From: Stomoxys calcitrans
Lineage: Eukaryota > Arthropoda > Insecta > Diptera > Muscidae
Assembly (NCBI RefSeq): GCF_963082655.1
Contig: NC_081554.1
Location: 63,888,602-63,952,601 of the forward strand
Direction: 5' to 3'
DNA length: 64,000 nucleotides
The stretch's first letter is position 1, and each line of letters opens with the position of its first letter. Below are positions 54,673-64,000 of this stretch, piece after piece. Under the pieces are notes generated by a model that did no database searches, was not told the origin of the DNA, and saw only the letters and a program-made list of their open reading frames with translations. Both the position numbers and the translations under genes were made by a program.

Positions 54673-55261
54673 ATGCCAACTAAAATATTATTATTGGCTT
54701 GAGCATTAAAATAATTCCTTCCATTTCCCAAAAAAAAAAAAAAAAAATGTCACTCTGTATCATAAACCATTTCCCTTATTTGCGACTTTGTGTGGCGACG
54801 GGTGGAAATGTCGGCTGAGACCAATGTCGATGATGATAACAATGTCACATCTGATGATGACAGTAAAACTTCTGAAGATAATAATGATGCCGTAGTCGAT
54901 GTCGATGTCGATGCTTATGGTGATGGTAATGATGATGGCAATGGTTACGTTGACCGTTCGTTACGGGACAACAAAAACCCTAAGTGCTTGTTGACAATGA
55001 CATATTCACGGAACAGACTCAACATGGAAGCAGACCAAGCCAAAATACCCCAAAGCTGAAGTAGTAAAAACACAAGGCCAGCTACCGTAGACAAGAGCAC
55101 AGCGAGTTGGGAGGCAAAATTCGATATTGACATTTTTGGCAACAATAAGGGAAAAGGTATGGTATGAAGCACAACTTCGTCTGCCAAAAGGTATGAAAGA
55201 TCTGTACAAGCACGCAATGGCGTGATAGGAGTTTATATAAAAGTTTTAAAAATATTTTTTG
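54673..55261. other. Spacer with GAT/GTC triplet-rich tract
   Basis: Between 54815 and 54950 GATGAT, GATGTC and GGTGATG triplets dominate and give an acidic Asp-rich open frame (54790-55059). No start or splice context and no family recognised, so I do not call a gene. Confidence 0.45.
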
Positions 55262-56571
55262 ATTTAGGACGATTTTTATATGCACCACCATAGGATGGGG
55301 GTACACTAATTTAATCATTCCGTTTGTTACAACCTCGAAATAATGATTTTGATCGTCTCGACATTCTGAGTCGAGTCGAATCACGAAAGCGGTCGAATGC
55401 GTAAAGCTAGCCGCTTGAAATTTTGCACAGATACCTGATATTGAGGTAGGTCATTGGGAATTGAAATGGACCATATCGGTTCAGATTTGGATATAGCTCC
55501 CATACAAACCAAACTCCCGATTTGACATCCTGAACCCCTGGAAGCCGCAATTTATGTCTGATTTGGCTAAAATATAGCATCCTGAGCCCCTGGAAACCGC
55601 AATTTATGTCTGATTTGGCTAAAATATAGCAAAGCAACTACGACTTCTAGCAACTGTGGGTCCAAATCGGACTATATCCTGATATAGCTCCCATATAAAC
55701 CAATCTCCCGATTTGACTTCTTGAGCCCCTGGAATCCTCAATTTTCGTCCGATTTGGCTGAAATTTTGCACGTAGTTTTCTGTTAGGACTTCCAATAACT
55801 GCGTCAAGCACGGCTCAAATAGGTCCACAACCTGATATAGCTCCCATACAGACCGATCTCCCGATTTGACTTCTTGAGCCCCCGGAAGCCGCATTTTCTG
55901 ACTGATTTCGCTGGAATTTCGCACGTTGTGTACCGTTATGAGTTCCAACAACTATGCCAAGTATGATTCAAATCGGCCTATAACCTGATATAGTTCCCAT
56001 ACAAACCCATCTCCCGATTGGATATCTTGAGCCCCTGGAAGCCTCAATTTCTGTCTGATTTCGCTGGAATTTCGCACGTTGTGTACCGTTATGATTTCCA
56101 ATAACTGTGCCAAGTATGGTTCAAATCGGCCTATAACCTGATATAGCTACCATATAAACCGATCGACAGAATTGACATTTTGGACCCCAAAGAAGCCCCA
56201 ATTTTTGTCTGATTTCGTTGGAATTTCGCACTTTGTGAACCGTTATGAGTTCCAACAACAGTGCCAAGTATGATTCAAATCGGCCTATAACCTGATATAG
56301 TTCCCATACAAACCCATCTCCCGATTGGACATCTTGAGCCCCTGGAAGCCTCAATTTTCGTTCGATTTGGCTGAAATTTTGCACGTAGTTTTCTGTTATG
56401 ACTTACAACAACTGTGTCAAATACGCTCCAAATCGGCCAAGAACATCATATATGTAGCTCCCAAATAAACCGTTCGCCCGATTTGACTTCTTGAGCCCTT
56501 ACCAGCCGCGATTGTTATCCAGTTTGGATGAAATTTTATCTTATCACTCTCATCAATTGTGCCAAGTACAG
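55262..56571 (+). mobile_element. DINE-like element, 5' end and array
   Basis: TTTATATGCACCACCATAGG, GGGGGTACACTAATTTAATC, a short core without microsatellite, GCTAGCCGCTTGAAATTTTG, then monomers of the CTCCCGATTTGACTTCTTG type. At 56571 the array runs into another 5' end in inverse orientation instead of a 3' end. Confidence 0.82.
55526..55630. repeat. 52-bp tandem duplication in a DINE monomer
   Basis: CATCCTGA at 55526 and 55578, both followed by CCGCAATTTATGTCTGATTT. Few differences, so relatively recent. Confidence 0.9.
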
Positions 56572-56730
56572 ACAGACGAACGGAAAGATGGAATGGGCTA
56601 AATCGGCTTAGAGTGTCAAGACGATTAAGAATATATATACTTTGTTATGTATCAGATCAATATTTCAATGTATTTATAATGGAATGACGTAATAAGGGTA
56701 CCCCCATCTTCTGATTGGTGGTGTACAAAT
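56572..56730 (-). mobile_element. DINE 5'-end segment in inverted orientation
   Basis: CAGACAGACGAACGG, AAGAATATATATACTTTGT, then TACCCCCATCTTCTGATTGG. With the preceding feature this gives a composite with a 5' end at each side. Confidence 0.8.
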
Positions 56731-56739
56731 AGACCTGCA

Positions 56740-57010
56740 CACCTAGGAACATGAAGAGTGTGATAGTCGATAGACTGATATCGGCATACTGGCAGTATCT
56801 CCTCTACCTTGGAATATATCCATTAACAAAATATTATTGACGCTGGAGTAAAAAGTGTAAAAGTGGTCGAGAATGAACAAGACGTGGCTGTTGTGGTTAA
56901 GACAAAGTTTCTCGGCACTCAGATATACTTCAGGAAGCCCTACGTACGACGACGAAGTGGGCTACCGAAAGTGGTCTAAGCGCAAATCCGTCTAAGACGG
57001 GAGTTGTTGT
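56740..57010 (+). pseudogene. LOA-like RT scrap
   Basis: Near 56960 the plus frame reads WATESGLSANPSKTGVVVV, which parallels the post-catalytic block of this LINE group (usually ESGL..NP.KTE). VVVKTKFLGTQIYFRK near 56900 is out of place and unassigned. A short fragment. Confidence 0.6.
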
Positions 57011-57432
57011 TGTCATCACATTTTCATGTGGGGGTGGCGATCCTCGTCAAGCTCCTGTAGGTGAGCAAGCTCGTTCCGGTCCAAAAGACCGATCGCCGCG
57101 GTAACATGGTGGCCATTGGTTAGCATCATAGGCACTCAGTATTTGTGCAAGAGCTAGTGCCACTCGACCTCACACTGAGACTCTCCACTGCCGTTGCAGC
57201 TACTCCGTATGGAGCATTCCACTATCCGCAACCTGTGGACGCGTCCGGTGGCTCGCAGCTAAGCTTCTCGTTACAGCAATGAACACCACACAGATCGGAC
57301 CTTAATGTTCCAGCCTGTGTGGTGGTTATAGCTATCCCGTGTCGAGACGGAAGTTGTTATTTTCAGCAGAGAACAATTGGCAAAAGTTGGAGGTTTAAGC
57401 CTCTCGTCATTCATTGGGTGTATACTGTAGTT
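57011..57432. other. GC-rich block of unknown origin
   Basis: 57045-57250 is clearly GC-richer than its neighbours (CGATCGCCGCGG, GCACTCAGTATTTGTGCAAG, GTATGGAGCATTCC). It has no open frame of known type. It may be a LINE 5' UTR, given the adjacent LOA-like scrap and the TTGTTGTTGTC lead-in, but that is a guess. Confidence 0.45.
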
Positions 57433-57855
57433 GTTAGACCTAGCAAGTAAAAGCGTGCTAAGTTCGGCAGGGCCGAATCTCGTCAACCCACCATAATGGA
57501 TTCTGTTAAGGCTTGTAAGGGATCAAGAAGTCAAATCGGGAGATCGACTTATATGGGTGCTATAACAGGTTACTAACCGATTTTGACCGTACTTGGCACA
57601 GTTGTTGCAAATTATAACAGAACACCATGTGCAAAACTTTATTTATTGATTTATATGGGAGCTATATCAGGTTATATATTGATTGGGACTGAGCTTGGCA
57701 CAGTTGTTTTGAAAATCACAACAGAACAACATCTGCAAAATTTTAGCTAAATGGGACAAAAGTTGCGGATTCCAGGGGCTCAAGTAGTCAAATCAGAAGA
57801 TCGGTTTATATGGTAGCTATATGAAAATCAAAACCGATATGGCATCGCTGGGAAA
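57433..57855 (-). mobile_element. DINE-like element, 5' truncated
   Basis: AGCAAGTAAAAGCGTGCTAA, hairpin TTCGGCAGGGCCGAA, CAACCCACCATAATGGATTC, then three monomers. It ends at 57855 without core. Confidence 0.82.
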
Positions 57856-57947
57856 CATATTTTTTGTATTCAAAAACCACCCTCTACAGACGCAGGTTGA
57901 AAAAATTAAAATTCATGTGTCGTGGGCGCCGGGATACCGTGATTAAT

Positions 57948-58113
57948 ATTGTTATACTCACCACCGAAGGAAAGAGTTATATTCATCTCGTCATTCCGTT
58001 TGCAACACATCGACATATTCATTTCCGATTCTATAAGGCATATATATTCTTGGTCGTCATAAAAATGTAAGACCTTTTAGTCATGCCCGTCTGAGACGTG
58101 GCACAGATTCTTT
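57948..58113 (+). mobile_element. DINE 5'-end fragment
   Basis: TGTTATACTCACCACCGAAG, CATTCCGTTTGCAACACATC and a diverged core (CTATAAGGCATATATATTC). It breaks at 58113 into the next copy. Confidence 0.78.
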
Positions 58114-58705
58114 TTATATCCACCACCATAGGATGGGAGTACACTAACCTAGTAATTCAGTTTGAAACACTTCGAAATATTGACCTGCGATCCCATAAAG
58201 TATATATTGGGTTGCCCAAAAAGTAATTGCGGATTTTTTAAAAGAAAGTAAATGCATTTTTAATAAAACTTAGAATGAACTTTGATCAAATATATTTTTT
58301 TTACACTTTTTTCTAAAGCAAGCTAAAAGTATCACCTGATATCTGATAGAAGAAAGAATGCAATTACAGAGTCACAAGCTGTGAAAAAATTTGTCAACGC
58401 CGACTATATGAAAAATCCGCAATTACTTTTTGGGCAACCCAATATATTCTTGATCATCGTCTGGATATTTTTTTAGTCATTCTAGCCATGTCCGTCCGTC
58501 GGTCTGTCGAAATCACAATTGCGGTCGAACGCTTTAAGCTAGCTGCTTGAAATGTTGCACAGATGCATCTTACAGATGTAGGACGTTGGGGATGCAAAAT
58601 TTTTGTCCGATTTGGCTAACATTTTGCATGTAGTGTCCTGTAATAACTTGCAACATGTGTGCAAAGTACATTTGAAATCCATTTATAAGCTGAAATAGCT
58701 CCGAG
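58114..58705 (+). mobile_element. DINE 5'-end segment carrying a mariner MITE
   Basis: TTTTTATATCCACCACCATA, then a core split by the MITE: CCCATAAAGTATA before it and TATTCTTGATCATCG after it. CTAGCCATGTCCGTCC and a partial monomer follow, and a CTAGC-type element takes over at about 58706. Confidence 0.85.
58207..58442 (-). mobile_element. mariner-derived MITE, intact ends
   Basis: Both inverted termini are complete (TTGGGTTGCCCAAAAAGTAA and complement), with TA at 58205-58206 and 58443-58444. 236 bp. The interior retains the mariner 5' leader and 3' tail but no transposase. Confidence 0.96.
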
Positions 58706-60236
58706 ATCAGGTAGTTTTGAAAATTAGGGTTATGAGAAATGCTTTTTAGGGAAGGGATGGCACTCAGACATTTCGACTCAAATATGGATATCAAATTCGT
58801 GCTGCACTCCAATGTGAGCCCCATACTGGCATGGTCAGTAAATATGATATACATGAAGAGTGTTTTGGGGCTGGGGCGGCCACCGGCACTTTGCACTGAA
58901 AATAGATACAAAATTCGTTCTTTACTCCCAAATATCCTTGATTTGAGCTCCATATTGCCAAAGTCGGAAATGAAGTTTATTTTAGGGCGTACCCCCCAAC
59001 ACTTGGCTCCAAAATTGGATATCAAATTTGTTTTCTACTCTCAAATACCTTTCATTTCAGTCCCATATTGTCATAATGTGTCAATCAACCTATTTGTCTT
59101 GTTTTTGGAAAGAAAAGTGCCACCTAGACTTGAAAACAAATTTTAATGTTATATTCGAAATCTACTCCCAATTATCTTTCATTTGAGTCCCATATAGACT
59201 TGGTCGGCTAATATGCCCATTTGGGGGTACTTGGGGGTATGCCATATATGTAATCTACTGTCGAATACTTACCATTTGAGGCCCATATTGACATGAACGT
59301 CGAATTTATCCGTTTAGAGGGGTTTTTGGGTTAAGGAAGCCCGCTGGGTACTTGGACTCAAATTTTAATACGATATTCGTTTTCTAGTCTCGAATACCTT
59401 TCATTTGATACCCATATTGTGCCTATCGGTAAACTTTTGGGAGACGGACCGCCCGCATCCGATATCTAAAAATTATATAGCCTACGATTTCTTTTAGACA
59501 AACTTACACAACCTGTGACAATTTTAAGAAAATCGGTTCAGCCGGTTCATAGTCATGATGGGTCATATGCCCATTTTTTAAGGCGTTTATGGGGGGTTGG
59601 GTCCCTATACTTCGATCTGATTTTGCATGCCAGATTCGTAAATTACTGCGGAATACCTTTCATTTGAGACCCATATTGGCATGAACGTCTAATATGTCTG
59701 TTTGGGGGAATTTCGGGGTTGGGCGTCCCGATGGGTACTTTGACCCAAATTTTAATACTATTGTATATTCGTATTCTATTTTCCAATACCTTTCATTTGA
59801 TCCCCGTATTGTCCCGATCGGTCCACTTTTGATTTTGGGAAACGGGGGAGGGTCTATTTCTCCTTACTGACCATATTCGCAATCTACTCCCGAATTTCTT
59901 TCAGTTGAGTCCCATATTGTCATGATCGTTCAAAAAACCTATTTCAGGGGGTTTTGGGGCGGCCCCCCCAGTTACTTGGACTCAATTTTTAATATTAAAT
60001 TCGTACTCTACTCTTGAATACCTTTCATTTGAGTCCCATATTGTCCCGATAGCTCCACTTTGATTTTTGGGTAGTACTTTTGGGGGTAAGGTGGCGGGTC
60101 CGCTTCGCTTCAGATATCAAAAAATTATATAGCCTATGTTTTCTTTCAGACCTTCCAACCAACAACACAATCTGTGAAAATTTCAAGGTATTCGGTTTAG
60201 CCGTTTTTGAGTCTATACGGAACAAACCAACAAATG
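58706..60236 (+). mobile_element. CTAGC-type element, two 3' modules
   Basis: Tandem units with CTTTCATTTGAGTCCCATAT. The family 3' segment appears twice: AAAATCGGTTCAGCCGGTTC near 59531 and the diverged GGTATTCGGTTTAGCCG near 60184. So either two truncated copies are joined or the end was duplicated. The CTAGCTGACC start is missing. Confidence 0.75.
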
Positions 60237-60705
60237 AGTATAACTGCCGTATTTCCATATCGGTCTACCGATGTAAGGTCTTAGACCCCTAGAAGACGCA
60301 TTTCATACACGATTTCCTTGAAATATAGCATAATGAGAAGTGCAAAGACCTATACTATGTGCGTCGAGTTTGGTCTAGATAGGATTACATCTCAATAAAG
60401 CCATCATTGTTTTCGCTAAAACAGTGATTTGACACAGTGAGCTTTGCATTACTTTTTGACTGTTTATTGTTACGATCGGACAAATTTTTGTTTCATCCCC
60501 AACATAGACCGATCTCCCGGTTGAAGGTCTTTCTCCCATACAGGCCTGAGTTTGGTGAAAGTTGGTACAGTTCGCTATGCTAAACCCCTTCATATCCTCC
60601 CCAAATATCGCGCAGATAGGATCATATTTGGATATAACTACCATATATATCGGTTGTGGGTATCCAAAGTTCAGACGGCCGAACTTAATGCATTTTAACT
60701 TTTTT
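60237..60705 (+). mobile_element. DINE-like fragment with 3' end
   Basis: Diverged monomers (CATAGACCGATCTCCCGG), then GGTTGTGGGTATCCAAAG and an imperfect hairpin TTCAGACGGCCGAA. Confidence 0.75.
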
Positions 60706-61610
60706 ATTTTGACCCCATATGTTTTCTGTCATTCTTTTTATCGACACTTTGAAAATTTCCACATGTTTTCCCTTTACATCTTTCAATCGCCTACAACGTT
60801 TTGGGCATAGCTGACAACTGTCTACGTTTATCTGCCATTATTCATATAATGTTTTCACTTTAACGTTATTGTGCATGGAGGGCATCAGACTAGGTGAAAT
60901 ATGATAGGCAAAGATTAGATGCAAACGACTGTACGATACCTTAAATCAGACGTGATAAAAAAAAATAAGAAATTTGTGGGACTACATCCAGTGCTGGTCC
61001 AGTGTGTTTATCTATATCTAAATTATGCTGATATTAGCTTCAAGACTTTCAGATACGGGAGTATTTTTAGGCCTTTAAAAAGTACCTCAATGCTACCAAA
61101 AAGTAAACTTTTTCAGCTCCTTTCAATTTTCTTTTGAATCCAGTAAACCTAGTCAACTTTTGATCTTCGAAAGACCTTTTTTGCCATTCGCTTTAAATCA
61201 AATCATATATCGATATGTTATCTCAGTCGATTATCTACCTTACTGAAGTGTAGGGTATAGAATGAATACTACCACCAACGAAGAGAGAGCAATCCCATGG
61301 GGAATACAAGCGCAAACATTTATGCAAAAGGCAGCTGCAGAGCAACATGACGCTAACAATAACTACAACGTTAGCAGCATTGACACAATATAGTACACAA
61401 AACATAAGAGGAAGTAATTAATAAATGTTAAACTTAACATGCACCGGAAATAGGAAATGTCTGCAATGTTCCGCAAAAGTTCGCTTAGACTCTCATACTG
61501 ATGATGGGCACTAGGGCTCTGGTATAAAAACTGTTCGATAGTGAACCGTGAATGGAGTTATGGGAATTGTTGCTTGGCAGAAACCGGTTTAACGGAGATT
61601 TCTTCTTTCA
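60706..61610. other. Region without recognised gene
   Basis: AT-rich, nothing recognised. Short open frames only. Confidence 0.45.
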
Positions 61611-61984
61611 ATGCCATTTGGCGTATTATAAAATTTCAGCCAAAGCGGAAAAACTTGCGGCTTGTAAGGACTCAAGAAGTCAAATAGGGAGATGGGTTTA
61701 TATGTGAGCTTAATCGGTTGACATAGCTGTTGGAAGTGACAACAGAACACTACAGGCAAGATTTCAGCCAAATCGGGCAAAAATGGAGGCTTGTATGGCC
61801 TCAAGACGTCAAATCAGGAGATCGGTTTATACGGCTACGAGCTATATTAGGTTATAGACTATATTAGGTTATAGACTATATTAGGTTATAGAGATTATAT
61901 GGTCAATTTCAGCCAAATCGGACAAACAAATGCGGATTGTAAGGGTTCAAGAAGTCAAATCTGTAGATTGGTTTATATGAAAGT
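61611..61984 (-). mobile_element. DINE-like monomers, truncated by CTAGC-type insertion
   Basis: Monomers of the CAAAATTTCAGCCAAATCGG type. A short slippage repeat (GGTTATAGACTATATTA, about three copies) lies at 61850-61895. Breaks at ATATGAAAGTTA where CTAGCTAACACGGGC starts. Confidence 0.8.
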
Positions 61985-64000
61985 TACTAGCTAACACGGG
62001 CCCGCTCCGCTGCGCCATGCTAACTTGACCAACAGTTTAACTATATAAGTATCTTTATCTGAATCCCATATGATCTTTATTGGTCTACGAATTTAAGTTG
62101 ATGTAAGGATGTAAGGTGTACAACATTCTTAAAATACTTCATTTCAGCCCGATATTCTCATGATGTTCGATTGAGTGGTGTTTTTGAGGGAGAGGTGGTC
62201 TCCCAGATACTTGACCTTGAAAAAATATCAGCATCGTGCTCTTCTCTCAAATACCATTTATTTAAACCCCATATTGCCATTGGCTTAAGAGGAGTTTACA
62301 GGATGAGCCGTACCCCAAACATATGGCCCCAAAATAGGTTATCAAATTCGTTTTCTAATCTCAAATACCTTTCATTTGAGCCACATATTGACATGGTCGA
62401 AAAATTTCGAAAAAGGGGTGATGCCCTAAATACATGGTCCTACATTTGCATATAAAATTCGTATTCCACTCCCAAATACCTTTATTTGAGCCCCATATTG
62501 CGATGGTCAGTAAAAAATTGCTGTTTGTGTGGTATTTTGGGAAAGGGGTAGACCCCCAGAAAATTGGTCCCGAAAATGGGTATTAATTCTTGATGTACCC
62601 CTCAATACCTTTAATTTAACCTCCACATTGACATGGTGGGTAAATATGCCCGATTTAGGGGTGTTTTGGGGATTGGGGTGGTCCCCCAAACACTAAGCCC
62701 GGAAAATATATCAGCAACGTGCTCTATTTTCATATATCTATATATCATTTATTTGAACCCCATATTGCCAATGCCCTCAAAATAGGATATCAAATAAGTT
62801 TTCTAATCTCATTTAAACTCCTTACTGCAAAAGTCTGCAAATATGTCCGGTTTGGGGTATTGGCCCTAAAAACTATGAATATTTAGTTCCACTCTCTTTA
62901 AGACCCAAATTGTCTTGGTGAGCAAATACGTCCTATTTGGGGGTTGTTATGGTGGTGGGACGTCCGCTAGACAGTTGGTCCCTAATGTTGGTAACAAATA
63001 CGTGGTCTACTCCCACTTACCTTTGATTTGAGCCCCATATTTCCATAATCGGCAAACATGACCGGCTTGGGGGGTGTTTTGGGGGATGGGCGGCCACTCA
63101 GTGAGTTGGCCTTGAAAATATATATCGGATTCGTGTTCCACTTTAAAAACCCTCTTATTTGAGCCTCATACTGCAATAGTCAGAAAATACTTACTATTTG
63201 GGTGGTGTTGTGGGGATGGGGTGCCCCCATAGACACTTTTTCCAAATGTTGATATCAGATTCGTGCTTTACTCCCAAACACCTCTCATTTGGGCCCATAT
63301 TGCTATGGTCGCAAATTTGTTCCCTATGGGGGATCTTTTCGGTAGGAGGCGGCCCCCCAATCACTTGGTCCCATATTTGGATATCAAATTCGTATTTAAC
63401 ATTCAAATACCTTTTATTTAAGCCCCATATTCCCATGGTCAGTAAATAAGTCCTGTTTGGGGGTTGTTTTGGGGAAGGGGTGGACCCCCCGACACGTGGT
63501 CCCACTTTAGGATATCAGATTCGTATTACACTCGCAAATACCTTTCATTTGAGTCCCATATTGTCATGGTCGGTAAAACTATGTCCGATTTAGGGGTGTT
63601 TTGGGGTTTGGGGTGGTCCCCCTAGCACTTAGTTCGACAAATGGATATCAGATACGTTTTCTTATCCTAAATACCTTTCATTTGAGTCCCATATTGTCGT
63701 GATTGGTTTAAATATATGTTTGGTAGATTTTAGGGTGGGGCGGTGCCCCTAGGTACCCCATCCGAAATTTGGATACCAAATTTTTATTTTTAGGGTACTA
63801 TATGAGGGCACACAAAATTTCGCTTAAATCGCACAACCCATCTCCGAGATCTGGCGTTTATGAAAATTAGGGTAAGGGGGAGGGTCCGCCCCCCTTCAGA
63901 TATCAAAAAATTTAGTACCCTATTTTCACCACGGGATCATTATGCACCATCTGTGAAAATTTCAAGAAAATCGGTTCAGCTGTTTCTGAGTCTATAAGGA
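61985..64000 (+). mobile_element. CTAGC-type element, runs off the window
   Basis: Starts CTAGCTAACACGGGCCCGCT. Units carry CTTTCATTTGAGCCACATAT and related phrases. AAAATCGGTTCAGCTGTTTC and GAGTCTATAAGGA fall at the window edge, so most of the element is present and the last ~80 bp are outside. It is closely parallel to 44559-46353, unit by unit. Confidence 0.85.

Noticed and set aside
54790..55059. Acidic Asp-rich open frame
   Set aside because: Encoded by GAT/GTC triplet-rich low-complexity sequence; no recognised domain or gene context.
1..64000. LTR retrotransposon or endogenous retrovirus
   Set aside because: No long terminal repeats, primer binding site, protease, integrase or envelope-like coding was found; all RT sequences are of the non-LTR type.

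Overview
The window looks like a gene-poor, transposon-saturated stretch of a higher fly genome, most likely a calyptrate such as a house-fly or stable-fly relative. The evidence is the AT-rich background, DINE-1/INE-1-like Helentron-type repeats with the hallmark core (CATAAAGTATATATATTC, then CTAGCCATGTCCGTC and a GTCC/GTCT microsatellite), cecropia-like mariner termini, DD41D rosa-like transposase remnants and several non-LTR retrotransposon lineages. I found no convincing host protein-coding gene, no rRNA and no genuine tRNA. The species is inferred from family knowledge and was not tested.

Layout. 1-2.1 kb: DINE-1-like element with a rigid 153-bp tandem array. 2.1-4.7 kb: a decayed RTE LINE. 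4.7-6.2 kb: unannotated. 6.2-8.2 kb: two DINE elements joined head to head. 8.3-8.6 kb: a 93-bp tandem repeat. 9.8-10.6 kb: LOA-like LINE 3' end. 10.9-12.5 kb: rosa transposase fragment and DINE debris. 12.5-13.5 kb: three tRNA-derived SINE copies. 13.8-16.3 kb: an unclassified CTAGC-type repeat carrying a mariner MITE. 18-22.2 kb: two LOA-like LINE fragments, one split by a SINE with an 11-bp target duplication. 22.2-28 kb: a chain of DINE elements. 29.7-32.4 kb: CR1/Jockey-like LINE with an internal 466-bp tandem duplication and a SINE insertion. 32.4-36.2 kb: DINE, CTAGC-type element and a mariner with an intact catalytic triad but no N-terminal domain. 36.2-38.4 kb: a degenerate peptide-repeat coding region split by a complete DINE copy, then LOA debris. 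38.8-49.6 kb: DINE elements carrying a rosa MITE, a CTAGC-type element and a SINE, ending in a rosa foldback. 50.1-53.3 kb: mariner MITE and the 5' half of a LOA-like LINE. 54.4-58.7 kb: SINE, DINE copies and LOA debris. 58.7-64 kb: two CTAGC-type elements separated by DINE pieces.

The sequence works as a layered record of transposition. DINE-type elements are the commonest layer and the usual target. SINEs, MITEs and the CTAGC-type element land in DINE copies or LINEs, and several insertions can be checked against an uninterrupted sister copy in the same window. The least explained items are the conserved 153-bp monomer length across diverged DINE subfamilies, the unclassified CTAGC-type family with its own ~130-bp tandem monomers, and the peptide-repeat region at 36.2-37.9 kb. 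DINE strand convention: + means the end resembling TATACCCACCACCAT is on the left and the CGGCCCGGCCGAA...CTTGTTT end is on the right.
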